DNA from: Limnobacter humi
GTDB lineage: Bacteria > Pseudomonadota > Gammaproteobacteria > Burkholderiales > Burkholderiaceae_B
Assembly (NCBI RefSeq): GCF_024518835.1
Contig: NZ_JANIGO010000003.1
Location: forward strand, 248,001 to 312,000
Direction of reading: 5' to 3'
DNA: 64,000 nucleotides
Numbering within the stretch: position 1 is the first letter of the stretch; each line of letters starts with the position of its first letter. The notes under the pieces are model-generated. The model worked only from the letters and a program-made list of their open reading frames with translations. It made no database searches and was not told the origin of the DNA. Positions 39,748-48,523 of this stretch are shown one piece after another. The position numbers and the translations under genes were made by a program.

Positions 39748-40779
39748 TCAGAAGGTGTATCCCACCTTGACGGCCTTGTTCTCCAGACGATCCAGCACCA
39801 GCAACAAGGGTTTGAATGCCATGTAGCGGGACGCAACGGACCGCACGTACGCCAACACCAAGGGCAAGTCATTCAGATACTGTGACTTGCCGTCCCGGTG
39901 GTACAGGCGGGCGAAAATTCCCAGTATTTTCAGGTGGCGCTGCAAACCCATGAAGTCAAACTGGCGATAAAACTCGCTGGCATCGCCGGGAATCGACAAG
40001 CCAGCCTTTTTGGCCTGTTCCCAATACCGAATGGCCCAATCCACTGTCATGTCCTCTGGCCATTCAACATATGCATCCCTCAAGATACTCACCAGGTCAT
40101 AGCTCAACGGGCCTTGTACGGCATCCTGAAAGTCCAGCATGCCCAGCAGCGGCTTGCTCCCCTCCATGCCCGTGACCATGAGGTTGCGGCTGTGGTAGTC
40201 GCGGTGGACAAACACCTGGGCCTCGGACAAGGCACTGTCCACCAGCGTACTTTTAATGGTATCCAGCCAGTTTTTTTCCGGGTCGCTCAACTCGCTTTGA
40301 AAGTGTTTGCCCACATACCACGTGTCAAACAGATCCATTTCCGCGCGCAATTTGGCGGCAGAATACTCGGGCAAACCATTGACACGCACATTGGCCTGCA
40401 TGGCAACCAGGTCATGGATCGCCGCACGGTACAACGGGTCCGTTGATGTGTCGGAAGCGCGAAGTGCAGACAGCAGGGTGGTGCCGCCAAAATCCTCCAA
40501 CAGCAGAAAACCCTGGTCAATGTGCTCGGCAAAAACCTGGGGAGCCCGAACGCCGCCGTCTCGCAGCAGCTGCGCCACAGCCAGAAATGGCCGGACATCC
40601 TCCTTGTCGGGCGGCGCATCCATCACCACGCAGGTGCAGCCCGACCGACGATCCAACACCCTGAAATACCGGCGAAAACTCGCATCACTGGAGGCAGGCG
40701 CCAGGGTCTGGAGATCAAAGTCGTGAGCGGGCAGGCTTTCCAGCCATTTTTCCAACAATTCTTGACGCAAGGCGCTCAT
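39748..40779 (-). CDS. amgK: Anomeric N-acetylmuramate/N-acetylglucosamine kinase
   Basis: Aminoglycoside-phosphotransferase fold kinase of 343 residues that phosphorylates C1 of MurNAc and GlcNAc in peptidoglycan recycling. SSDASFRRYFRV (~35) is the nucleotide-binding loop, VFVHRDYHSRNLMV (~195) the catalytic loop with Asp, and LGMLDFQDAVQGPLSYDL (~220) the metal-binding DFQD. The start at 40779 is preferred; four codons upstream is another ATG. First gene of the run amgK-murU-pepP-ubiH-nudix-AmpE-like and divergent from lptD, whose -10 region overlaps its own. Confidence 0.93.
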   Translation of the reverse strand: MSALRQELLEKWLESLPAHDFDLQTLAPASSDASFRRYFRVLDRRSGCTCVVMDAPPDKEDVRPFLAVAQLLRDGGVRAPQVFAEHIDQGFLLLEDFGGTTLLSALRASDTSTDPLYRAAIHDLVAMQANVRVNGLPEYSAAKLRAEMDLFDTWYVGKHFQSELSDPEKNWLDTIKSTLVDSALSEAQVFVHRDYHSRNLMVTGMEGSKPLLGMLDFQDAVQGPLSYDLVSILRDAYVEWPEDMTVDWAIRYWEQAKKAGLSIPGDASEFYRQFDFMGLQRHLKILGIFARLYHRDGKSQYLNDLPLVLAYVRSVASRYMAFKPLLLVLDRLENKAVKVGYTF

Positions 40780-40816
40780 GAAACCAACCATTCCCTTAAT
40801 CTTCGGTACAGTTGCC

Positions 40817-40823
40817 TATAATA
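40817..40823. promoter_or_regulatory. Back-to-back -10 boxes for lptD and amgK
   Basis: TATAAT on plus (40817-40822) overlaps TATTAT on minus (40823-40818), flanked by the inverted repeat CAGTT/AACTG. The best -35 for the minus side is TCAACA (40845-40840); none is good on the plus side. Confidence 0.5.
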
Positions 40824-40877
40824 GTGGGAACTGCCAGCCTGTTGACGCAAACGACGCCATTTGAGACCTGTCCCAGC

Positions 40878-43175
40878 TTGAACAAGATCAAAAAAACCAG
40901 AAACACCTGTTGGGATGTTCCAGCACCGGCATCGGGTCGGTCATGGCACTTGCGCACGCCCGTCTCCGCAATGGTGCTCTTGGCCCTGGCCAGCACAGCA
41001 CAAGCGCAGAGCACGCCGCCCACCCGTCTGAAAATGGACTCCAGCCTGCTGGGTGTCAAAACCAAAATTCCAGACGATGAGGCCACCTACATTTCGGCCG
41101 ACTCAATGACCAGCAACGGCGCCGAAGAAACCACACTGGAAGGCCGGGTTGAGGTGCGTCGCCAGGGCTTACGGCTGCAAAGTGACCGGATCATCTACTC
41201 GCCCATCACTGACCGGGCAACCGCCAAGGGCAACCTGGTGGTCGAGAAGGACAACATGCGCCTGAAAGCACCGGAGGGCGATGTGAAGGTTGGCACCGGC
41301 GAAAGCCGACTCAACAAGCCAACATTCGAACTGATGGACATCAAGGGCAAGGGGCGTGCTGAACGCCTGCAATACGACGGTATTTCAACCCTGACCTTGG
41401 AAAATCCGAACTACACGGTTTGCCAAGTGCCCGATCCATCCCAAGCCGACAAAGGCGATTGGTATGTCACTGCCGACAGCCTTGAACTGGACCAAACAGA
41501 AGAAGTGGGCCGCGCCAAAGGTGCCAAAGTGGTGTTTAAGGATGTTCCCATTCTGGCGTCACCGTACCTGTCATTTCCAACAACCAACCGGCGCAAAAGC
41601 GGCTTTTTGCCGCCCTCCATCGGCACGGTGTCCAACAGCGGCCTGGAGGTGACAACACCGTATTACTGGAACATCGCACCGGACAAGGATTTAACGCTGT
41701 ACCCCACCCTGATTTCCGGCCGGGGTGCACAACTGGGAGCTGAGGGCCGTTACCTGACCCCACACCAGGACGGCAACCTGAAATTCGACTACCTGCCCAG
41801 CGATCAAAAAACAGGCCAGGACCGCTACGCGGTGTCGGTGCTACAGAATTACAACAAAGGCAACTACTACGCAGGACTGAATCTGAACGGGGTATCTGAT
41901 GACCAGTACTTCGTGGATTTTTCCCGCACGCAGGCTGTCGCGTCTCAGCGGGTGTTGCTGCGTGAAGGTTATTTTGCCTACCGGGAAGACAACTGGTCCA
42001 CATCGGTCAGGGCTGTTACGCATCAAACTCTGCAGTTGTTCAATGACGTGATTGTTGAACCCTACGACCGGCTGCCTGAAGTGGCAGTGGAGTTGAACCC
42101 CACCAAAGTTGGCGCAGCATTCGTGTCGGTGTCAGGTTTGTACACCGACTTCGCCAACCCCACCAGCACGCCCAACCGGGTCGAGGGTTCTCGAGGTGTC
42201 ACCCGGGCCCGCGTGTTCATGCCAGTGAATCGGGCACAGTTTTCGTTCACGCCCGCGCTGTCGGTGCAGGCGAACAGCTACGATTTGCGTAACCAGGCCA
42301 CTGGGTTTGGCCCCACCGCCAGCAGCGTGGTACCCACCGCCTCATTGGATGGCACCGTGTACTTCGATCGCAAAACGAGCCTGTTTGGACGGGCGGTCAA
42401 CCAAACCCTCGAACCCCGTATTTTCTACCTGTATACACCGTTCAAAGACCAGTCTGACCAACCGCTGTTTGACACCACGGTAACCGACCAAAGCCTGAGC
42501 CGTATATTTTCGGAAAACCGCTACGCCGGTTATGACCGCGTGGCCGACGCCAATCAGTTGACATTTGCAGTGACCAGCCGGTTTAGCGACGCCATCACCA
42601 GTGAAGAATTATTCAGCATGACAGCCGGGCAACGCCTGAACCTGAAAACACCTCGCTTGGTATTGACCGGGCTTGAAGCCCCGGTCACCAGCGACTCGGA
42701 TTTTTTCTTGAATGCACGGGGCCGCATCAGCAAAAATTATTATGTTGATGCAACCAGCCAATTCAGTGCGGAAAGTGGTCGGCATGAGCGTGGCAACATC
42801 AGCTTGGGCTACTCGCCAACCCCTGGCAAACAATTGAACTTTGGTTATCGGTACACCCGAAACCTGATTGACCAGTTTGATGTGTCGGGGCAGTGGCCCC
42901 TCTCCCAACGGTGGAGTGGTGTGGGCCGCGTCAATTATTCGATGCTCGACAAACGCCTGATCGAAGGTGTGGCAGGCCTTGAATACGGCGAGGGATGCTG
43001 GGCTGTGCGTGTGGTTGCGCAACGATTCGCGACTGCACCACAGCTGCAGACCACCTCACTTTTCCTCCAGCTGGAACTTTCCGGTCTGGGCCGAATCGGA
43101 TCCAATCCGATCGAACTTCTTTCGCGGCGAGTACCTGGTTACACGCCATTCGCTTCGTCGCTGACCACGCAATAA
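40878..43175 (+). CDS. lptD: LPS-assembly outer-membrane protein LptD
   Basis: Outer-membrane beta-barrel that, with LptE, inserts lipopolysaccharide in the outer leaflet. About 765 residues. A signal peptide ends LALASTAQAQS; the N-terminal OstA/beta-jellyroll has EATYISADSM and GRVEVRRQGLRLQSDRI; the large C-terminal barrel ends in alternating strands. Cysteines near VCQVP and GCWAVRV fit the LptD disulfide pattern in reduced number. The start is unresolved: the frame opens with TTG at 40812, which falls within the promoter, and TTG at 40878 or 40950 are both plausible. The longer start is not used here. Confidence 0.92.
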   Translation: MNKIKKTRNTCWDVPAPASGRSWHLRTPVSAMVLLALASTAQAQSTPPTRLKMDSSLLGVKTKIPDDEATYISADSMTSNGAEETTLEGRVEVRRQGLRLQSDRIIYSPITDRATAKGNLVVEKDNMRLKAPEGDVKVGTGESRLNKPTFELMDIKGKGRAERLQYDGISTLTLENPNYTVCQVPDPSQADKGDWYVTADSLELDQTEEVGRAKGAKVVFKDVPILASPYLSFPTTNRRKSGFLPPSIGTVSNSGLEVTTPYYWNIAPDKDLTLYPTLISGRGAQLGAEGRYLTPHQDGNLKFDYLPSDQKTGQDRYAVSVLQNYNKGNYYAGLNLNGVSDDQYFVDFSRTQAVASQRVLLREGYFAYREDNWSTSVRAVTHQTLQLFNDVIVEPYDRLPEVAVELNPTKVGAAFVSVSGLYTDFANPTSTPNRVEGSRGVTRARVFMPVNRAQFSFTPALSVQANSYDLRNQATGFGPTASSVVPTASLDGTVYFDRKTSLFGRAVNQTLEPRIFYLYTPFKDQSDQPLFDTTVTDQSLSRIFSENRYAGYDRVADANQLTFAVTSRFSDAITSEELFSMTAGQRLNLKTPRLVLTGLEAPVTSDSDFFLNARGRISKNYYVDATSQFSAESGRHERGNISLGYSPTPGKQLNFGYRYTRNLIDQFDVSGQWPLSQRWSGVGRVNYSMLDKRLIEGVAGLEYGEGCWAVRVVAQRFATAPQLQTTSLFLQLELSGLGRIGSNPIELLSRRVPGYTPFASSLTTQ

Positions 43176-43178
43176 ACC

Positions 43179-44633
43179 ATGAGCAACATGCATTCTCGAT
43201 TTGGACCACACCTGACGGGCATTCTGCTTGGCGCAGCGCTCAGCCTTCCCATGCCCGCCATGGCACAAAGCCTGAAAATGCCACAGCCTGGCAAACCGGC
43301 CACCGTGGTGGGCTCACCGGCCAACACCCCGGCCCCGGCCAAAAGCAACAATTCGCCATCCGGCATCACTGGCAAGCTGAGCGCAACGCTGGGCGAAAGC
43401 ACGCAAAGTGCCCCGGAAATCGACGGCATCGTCGCCATTGTGAATTCGGACATCATCACGCGCAGTGAGTTGAACCGGCAGGTGGCCCAAATCGAACGGC
43501 AAATGACACGCCGAGGTGTTCAACTGCCTGACCGCCTGTTGCTGCGCAAGCAAGTGCTGGACCGCATGATCAACGACCGCGCTCAACTGCAACTGGCCAA
43601 TGACACCGGAATTCGGGTCGATGACGCGCAGGTGGACGCCACCATGGCGCGGATTGCTGAGCAAAACAACATGTCCATGGAATCATTCCTGGAGCGACTT
43701 CGCGATGATGGTGTGTCCCCCACCCGCTTTCGTGAAGAGGTCAAAAATGAAATGACTGTGGCTCGCCTGCGTGAGCGGGATGTGGAGGCCCGAATTCAGG
43801 TCAGCGATGCTGAAATTCAGGCTTTTCTGGCCAGCAAAACGCCGAATGGTCCTGGCAACAAACCCGAGGTGAACTGGCTGCAGTTTCTGGTAAAAGCCCC
43901 ACAGGATGCGACAGGCAACACATTGAACCAAGCGCAAACCAAAGCGGGTGCGATTGAAAAAATGCTCAAAGGTGGTTCCAGCACAGCCGATGTCCTGAAA
44001 GCTTACCCGGAACTGGCCATTGCCGGCACCGGTGCCATGGGCTGGCAAGGTTACGATGCCGTACCCAGCCTGTTTGCAGACTTCCTGTCCAGGTCTGAAC
44101 CCAATGCGGTATCCACCATTCGTAGCCCCAACGGCTTTCATGTGCTGAAAGTGGTGGAGCGCCGGGACGGTGCAACCTCTTTGGATGCAACCCCGGTGAC
44201 GCAAACCCATGCACGGCACATTTTGATCAAAACTGGGCCTGACATCAGTGAAACAGAGGCCAAGCGCCGCTTGAACTTCGCGCTGGAGCAGCTCAGAAAC
44301 GGCCAGGCCACCTTTGAAGACTTGGCCAAACGCTACAGTCAGGATGGCTCGGCCTCCAAAGGTGGCGATTTGGGATGGCTCTACCCTGGCGACACCGTGC
44401 CTGAATTTGAACGTGAAATGAACCAGTTGCCCGTGGGCGGCACCAGCACCGTGTTCCAAAGCCGGTTTGGTTTCCACATTGTGCAGGTGACTGAACGGCG
44501 TCAACAGGCAGCATCGGAAGAACGCCAGCGTCAAGCCGCCCGCCAGGCGATTCGGGCCAACAAGGCCGAGGAAGCCTACAATGAGTGGCTGCGTCAACTG
44601 CGCGACCGCACCTATGTCGATATTCGCTTGTGA
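43179..44633 (+). CDS. surA: Periplasmic chaperone/peptidyl-prolyl isomerase SurA
   Basis: Chaperone for outer-membrane proteins including LptD. 484 residues with a signal peptide (LLGAALSLPMPAMAQS). After a Pro/Ala-rich linker of about 50 residues not common in E. coli SurA, the SurA N-domain starts DGIVAIVNSDIITRSEL. Two parvulin domains follow, one weak (~230-325) and one canonical (~345-445, ARHILIKT, GGDLGWLYPGDTVPEF). It lies three bases after lptD and overlaps pdxA. Confidence 0.95.
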   Translation: MSNMHSRFGPHLTGILLGAALSLPMPAMAQSLKMPQPGKPATVVGSPANTPAPAKSNNSPSGITGKLSATLGESTQSAPEIDGIVAIVNSDIITRSELNRQVAQIERQMTRRGVQLPDRLLLRKQVLDRMINDRAQLQLANDTGIRVDDAQVDATMARIAEQNNMSMESFLERLRDDGVSPTRFREEVKNEMTVARLRERDVEARIQVSDAEIQAFLASKTPNGPGNKPEVNWLQFLVKAPQDATGNTLNQAQTKAGAIEKMLKGGSSTADVLKAYPELAIAGTGAMGWQGYDAVPSLFADFLSRSEPNAVSTIRSPNGFHVLKVVERRDGATSLDATPVTQTHARHILIKTGPDISETEAKRRLNFALEQLRNGQATFEDLAKRYSQDGSASKGGDLGWLYPGDTVPEFEREMNQLPVGGTSTVFQSRFGFHIVQVTERRQQAASEERQRQAARQAIRANKAEEAYNEWLRQLRDRTYVDIRL

Positions 44634-45646
44634 GCACCACAACGGCCCCTTTGCTGATCACCAGCGGTGAGCCAGCCGGTATCGGGCCTGAGTTGTGTGG
44701 CCTGATTGCTGAACAAGCGCTTCACCAACAACTGAACAGGACACTGGTGCTCTTGGGCGATGCAGATTTGCTCAAGCAACGAAGCCAAGCCATCGGTCTA
44801 TCCGCCAACTGGCAAATCATCTGCCAATTGGCGGACTTGGGAACCATGGACCATCCCGGCGTGTACGTCTGGCACCACGGCCTGAACGTGCCGTGTACCA
44901 CGGGCCAACCCACTGCCAGCAATGCGCCCTATGTCCTGCGCTTGTTGGACAGCGCCTGCGACGCCTGTCTTGGTGATCAAGCTGCGGCGATGATCACTGC
45001 TCCCATCCAAAAATCCGCCATCAGCCCCCATTGGCCGGGCTTCATGGGCCACACGGAATACCTCGCTGCGCGTTGTGGCCAAAGCGATGTGGTCATGATG
45101 CTTGCCGGTGGTGGACTGAAAGTGGCACTGGCGACCACGCACCTTCCCTTGCAGGCAGTGCCTGCCGCCATCACCGCTGGCGGCTTGCGCACCACGCTGG
45201 AGATTGTGTTAAAGGCGCTGCAACGCCACTGGGGCTGTGCCAAACCCACCGTGCTGGTCACTGGCTTGAACCCCCACGCCGGAGAATCGGGCGATCTGGG
45301 CATGGAAGAAATTCAAGTCATTCGCCCGGTGATTGAAACCCTGGTGGCGCAGGGACATGATGTACGAGGGCCTTATCCGGCCGATACGCTGTTCCAGCCC
45401 AAATACCTCAACGAAGCCGATGCCGTACTGGCCATGTACCATGATCAAGGTTTGCCAGTGCTGAAATTCGCCAGCTTTGGCGAAGGTGTCAACATTTCAC
45501 TGGGGTTGCCGATTGTGCGCACCTCGGTAGACCATGGCACCGCACTCGATCTGGCTGGTACCGCTCACATCAACAGCGGCAGTATGGTCGAGGCCATTAA
45601 GCTGGCTCACACCATGAGCCTCAATGCCACTCGTACCCCCACATGA
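44630..45646 (+). CDS. pdxA: 4-hydroxythreonine-4-phosphate dehydrogenase
   Basis: Oxidises 4-phosphohydroxy-L-threonine in pyridoxal 5'-phosphate synthesis; cytoplasmic, metal-dependent. 338 residues from a GTG that overlaps the surA stop (GTGA); an upstream ATG would bury 15 codons in surA. Family motifs: ITSGEPAGIGPEL (~10), GFMGHTEYLA (~140), metal-binding histidines in TTHLPLQAVP (~170), GLNPHAGESGDLGMEE (~210) and MYHDQGLPVLKF (~270). surA-pdxA-rsmA order is conserved. Confidence 0.96.
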   Translation: MSTTTAPLLITSGEPAGIGPELCGLIAEQALHQQLNRTLVLLGDADLLKQRSQAIGLSANWQIICQLADLGTMDHPGVYVWHHGLNVPCTTGQPTASNAPYVLRLLDSACDACLGDQAAAMITAPIQKSAISPHWPGFMGHTEYLAARCGQSDVVMMLAGGGLKVALATTHLPLQAVPAAITAGGLRTTLEIVLKALQRHWGCAKPTVLVTGLNPHAGESGDLGMEEIQVIRPVIETLVAQGHDVRGPYPADTLFQPKYLNEADAVLAMYHDQGLPVLKFASFGEGVNISLGLPIVRTSVDHGTALDLAGTAHINSGSMVEAIKLAHTMSLNATRTPT

Positions 45647-46416
45647 AACACCAAGCTCGCAAACGATTCGGACAACACTTTTTAACCGACCAAACCGTAC
45701 TGGCGGATTTCCTGGGTGATTTGCGCCCCAAACCGACCGATACGGTGGTTGAGATTGGTCCGGGGCTTGGTGCACTCACCGTGTGGCTGCTCAAAGTGCT
45801 ACCCACGCTGCATGTGGTCGAGATTGACCGTGATTTGGCCCAACGGTTGCGCACAGGCCCCTGGAAAGACAGACTAACCATCCATGAAGTGGATGTGCTG
45901 AAATTCAATTTCCACGACATCCAGGCGCCGTTTCGTGTGGTGGGGAATTTGCCCTACAACATTTCATCGCCCATTCTGTTTGCCTTGCTGGAACATGCCG
46001 ATCGCATCATTGACCAACAATTCATGTTGCAAAAGGAAGTGATCGATCGCATGGTAGCCATGCCCAAAGCGAGCGATTACGGCCGTCTTTCCGTGATGCT
46101 GCAAGCGTATTACGACATGGCGCATTTGTTTGATGTTCCACCCGAATGCTTTGACCCACCACCCCGGGTCATGTCGGCCATTGTGCGAATGGTTCCCAAG
46201 TCCAAAACTGAACGGAATGCCATTCCAAGTGACATTTTTTCGCGGATTGTGAGCGCGGCATTTTCACAGCGCCGCAAAATGCTGCGAAACACCTGGGCTG
46301 GTGTGGTTCCCGTTGAAGCGGCAGCGGCGGCGGGCATCACGCTGACCGCACGGGCTGAAGAAATATCCGCTGCCCAGTATGTGCAAGTGGCGCAATGGAT
46401 GGCCACCCACCTTTAA
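45643..46416 (+). CDS. rsmA: 16S rRNA dimethyladenosine transferase
   Basis: Dimethylates A1518 and A1519 of 16S rRNA. 257 residues: KRFGQHFLTD at the N-terminus, SAM motif VEIGPGLGALT (~36), and catalytic NLPYNISSP (~104). It overlaps the pdxA stop by ATGA. Its own stop interlocks with the converging murI stop in TTAA. Confidence 0.97.
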   Translation: MKHQARKRFGQHFLTDQTVLADFLGDLRPKPTDTVVEIGPGLGALTVWLLKVLPTLHVVEIDRDLAQRLRTGPWKDRLTIHEVDVLKFNFHDIQAPFRVVGNLPYNISSPILFALLEHADRIIDQQFMLQKEVIDRMVAMPKASDYGRLSVMLQAYYDMAHLFDVPPECFDPPPRVMSAIVRMVPKSKTERNAIPSDIFSRIVSAAFSQRRKMLRNTWAGVVPVEAAAAAGITLTARAEEISAAQYVQVAQWMATHL

Positions 46417-47252
46417 ATATGCTGCGGCTCGACCACAGCACTACACCAGTCGCTGCCCATCAAGGACACCAACTTTTGCTTGAACCCGTCCACGCTGCCA
46501 GTGGTGTAAAACCGGACGCGCTGCACCTCAGGCATGGCAGTTAAATCAGGCTCATGCAGTGAGCCTGACTCATCCAGGCGGTGACGGAGCTGCCGAGCCA
46601 CAGGTCGACCTGTTTCAATCAGTGTCACCTGCTCACCCACCATCTGCTGAATGATCGGTGCCACAAATGGATAATGGGTGCAACCCAACACAATCACATC
46701 CACCCCATCCTGCTGAAATGCATTCATGACTGGGCGAAGGTGCTCGCGCACTGCAGCCTCGTTGATGGGGACTTGTTCGATTAATTCCACCAGACCCGGG
46801 CAGGGTTTGGCCACCACACGGGCCAGGGGGTCGAAACGCTCAACCAGCGCCTGAAAGCGTACGCTGGCCACGGTGTTGCTGGTGGCCAGAATACCCACAA
46901 CACCGGTTTTGGTCATCAACGTGGCGGGCTTGACTGCGGGCTCAATGCCCACAATGGGCCATGCTGGCCAATGCTGCCTTGCCTGGTTGGCAGCCGCTGC
47001 GGTGGCCGTGTTGCAGGCCATCACCAGGGCCTTGTTGCCCTGCTGTTGCAAGGCTTGCGCCACCGTCAGGACGCGATGAGCAATCACGGCCTGCGGTTTG
47101 TCGCCGTAGGGCAAATAGGCCTCATCGGCCAAAAACACAAACCGTTCATGTGGCAATTCCAGCAGCAGTGCCTTCAGCACAGACAAGCCACCCACGCCTG
47201 AATCGAACACCGCCACTGGCGCAGCCTTGGACTGTGAAAGTACAGCATCCAT
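46413..47252 (-). CDS. murI: Glutamate racemase
   Basis: Makes D-glutamate for peptidoglycan; cytoplasmic. 279 residues: FDSGVGGLSVL near residue 18, the first catalytic Cys in VMACNTATAA (~80) and the second in VLGCTHYPF (~193). It reads leftwards after ridA, with only three bases between them. Confidence 0.95.
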   Translation of the reverse strand: MDAVLSQSKAAPVAVFDSGVGGLSVLKALLLELPHERFVFLADEAYLPYGDKPQAVIAHRVLTVAQALQQQGNKALVMACNTATAAAANQARQHWPAWPIVGIEPAVKPATLMTKTGVVGILATSNTVASVRFQALVERFDPLARVVAKPCPGLVELIEQVPINEAAVREHLRPVMNAFQQDGVDVIVLGCTHYPFVAPIIQQMVGEQVTLIETGRPVARQLRHRLDESGSLHEPDLTAMPEVQRVRFYTTGSVDGFKQKLVSLMGSDWCSAVVEPQHI

Positions 47253-47255
47253 GGT

Positions 47256-47609
47256 TCAAATCTCGAGTTGAGCCGCGGTCACCACCACCTCCACCTTCCA
47301 GCCCGGCCGCGCCAGCGCCACCACCTGGATACAGGCTCGAGCAGGCGCACACCCTTGGGGCACCCAGTTGTCCCACACCGAATTAAAACCATCGATGTCA
47401 GCCATGTCGGTGAGGTACACCTGCACCATCAATAAATGGCGACGGTCACTTCCCGCTTCATTCAGGCGCTCTTCGACCAAGGTCAGCAGGTTGCGGGTTT
47501 GTTCAACAATGTCGCCGTGTTCAATCGAGGGCACTTCAACCAAATGGATGGTGCCGTTGAATCGGGTGGAATCCGAGTAGCGTTTTGTAGTACCGTGTCT
47601 GTGTATCAC
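47256..47609 (-). CDS. RidA/YjgF-family protein
   Basis: Member of the Rid family of small trimeric proteins; canonical RidA hydrolyses reactive enamine/imine intermediates. 117 residues from GTG at 47609, where homologues begin (xIxRHGTTKRYSD), with AGAGGG upstream. The arginine of the PARAC-like motif is present (APARACIQVVAL, ~90), so the imine-hydrolysis site looks intact, but the central part (HLVEVPSIEHGDI) differs from the archetype, so a Rid1-7 subgroup is likely. Upstream codons overlap the divergent DUF1857 gene and are rejected. Twelve bases separate the two start codons. Confidence 0.85.
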   Translation of the reverse strand: MIHRHGTTKRYSDSTRFNGTIHLVEVPSIEHGDIVEQTRNLLTLVEERLNEAGSDRRHLLMVQVYLTDMADIDGFNSVWDNWVPQGCAPARACIQVVALARPGWKVEVVVTAAQLEI

Positions 47610-47621
47610 AGGACCCTCTTC

Positions 47622-48140
47622 ATGAAATTTGAACATCTGGTGCAAATCAACGACCCCAAGCTGCCTGTGGTGGACTGGTTGACCCGCGAACAGCTCTGGA
47701 TGGGTTTGGTGGCCAGGGCATGGAAACCGACTCGCTTCATTCTGGGTCTCGAACAAGCCGAGGTCACTGAGATTTCACACAGCGGCACAGTGACCACGCT
47801 GCACCGTCGGCTTGATTATGGCGCATTCCAGGTGGAAGACACCATTGAACTGCACGATGAATTGCGCACCGAAACCCGGGTGGTGCCCAATCAGCATTGC
47901 GGCCCCAGCACCCTGACGATCACGATTGAAGAACCTGAGCAGGGCCTGCTGTGGTTGCGCTTTCAATACCATGTGCAGGACGCCGATGGTCTGAACGCTG
48001 AGGACAACGCTCATTCCGAATACGAAGAGGCTCGCAAGCAGGCCTACAGGGCTGCTGATATTGACACGGTCAAAATGATTCGTGAATTGGCCAGCACCTT
48101 GCCCGCTGATCGCGGCATGCCACTGCGCAAAGACCACTGA
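47622..48140 (+). CDS. DUF1857 (AtaL-like, SRPBCC fold) protein
   Basis: A 172-residue soluble protein matching the DUF1857/AtaL-like group of the SRPBCC (Bet v1-like) ligand-binding fold. FEHLVQINDP at the N-terminus, QLWMGLVARAWKPTRF (~25) and the central strands ending RLDYGAFQVEDTIEL (~65) are recognisable. No enzymatic role is established. ATG at 47622 is chosen because the earlier frame runs through ridA on the other strand; the upstream region has no strong Shine-Dalgarno other than GGACC. Confidence 0.82.
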   Translation: MKFEHLVQINDPKLPVVDWLTREQLWMGLVARAWKPTRFILGLEQAEVTEISHSGTVTTLHRRLDYGAFQVEDTIELHDELRTETRVVPNQHCGPSTLTITIEEPEQGLLWLRFQYHVQDADGLNAEDNAHSEYEEARKQAYRAADIDTVKMIRELASTLPADRGMPLRKDH

Positions 48141-48154
48141 ACAGCGCAGCGCGC

Positions 48155-48493
48155 TTAACCCAGCGCCTTGGCGCCCATGTAGATTTGGCCTGACCGGTTG
48201 CCACTGCGGCAAAACGCAAACACCGGTTTTTCAGCGGCATCCAGCACGGTTTTAAATTGCTCCAGCAATGCCGGGCTGGGTGGTTGGCCCATGGCCAATG
48301 GCAGGTAATGCACCGCCAAGCCCAAGGCCTTGGCCTTTGCTTCGATCTCTGCATGCAAGGGCTGACCTGGCTCTTCGAAATCGGGGCGATTGTTGATCAC
48401 CGTTTTGAAACCCATGTCGCGCACGGTTTCCAGGTCTTCAGGGCGAATTTGCCCGCACACGGACAACTCTTCGCTCAGTTGACGAACGCTCAT
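48155..48493 (-). CDS. Rhodanese-like/DUF442 sulfurtransferase or phosphatase domain protein
   Basis: A 112-residue single-domain protein of the TIGR01244/DUF442 group, the 'beta-lactamase hydrolase-like' N-domain fold. It starts VRQLSEELSVCGQI and has the active-site loop FCRSGNRSG near residue 95, a six-residue cysteine loop of the rhodanese/phosphatase type. Homologues in sulfide metabolism are often fused to or next to persulfide dioxygenases, which are not present here. 30 bases after it (upstream in transcription) lies cydB. Confidence 0.85.
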   Translation of the reverse strand: MSVRQLSEELSVCGQIRPEDLETVRDMGFKTVINNRPDFEEPGQPLHAEIEAKAKALGLAVHYLPLAMGQPPSPALLEQFKTVLDAAEKPVFAFCRSGNRSGQIYMGAKALG

Positions 48494-48523
48494 TGCTATT
48501 TCCTTTTGACCGATTGCTCGGGC

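Noticed and set aside
40812-40877. LptD start at TTG 40812
   Set aside because: It would place the start codon within a TATAAT-containing promoter and add a 22-residue non-signal extension.
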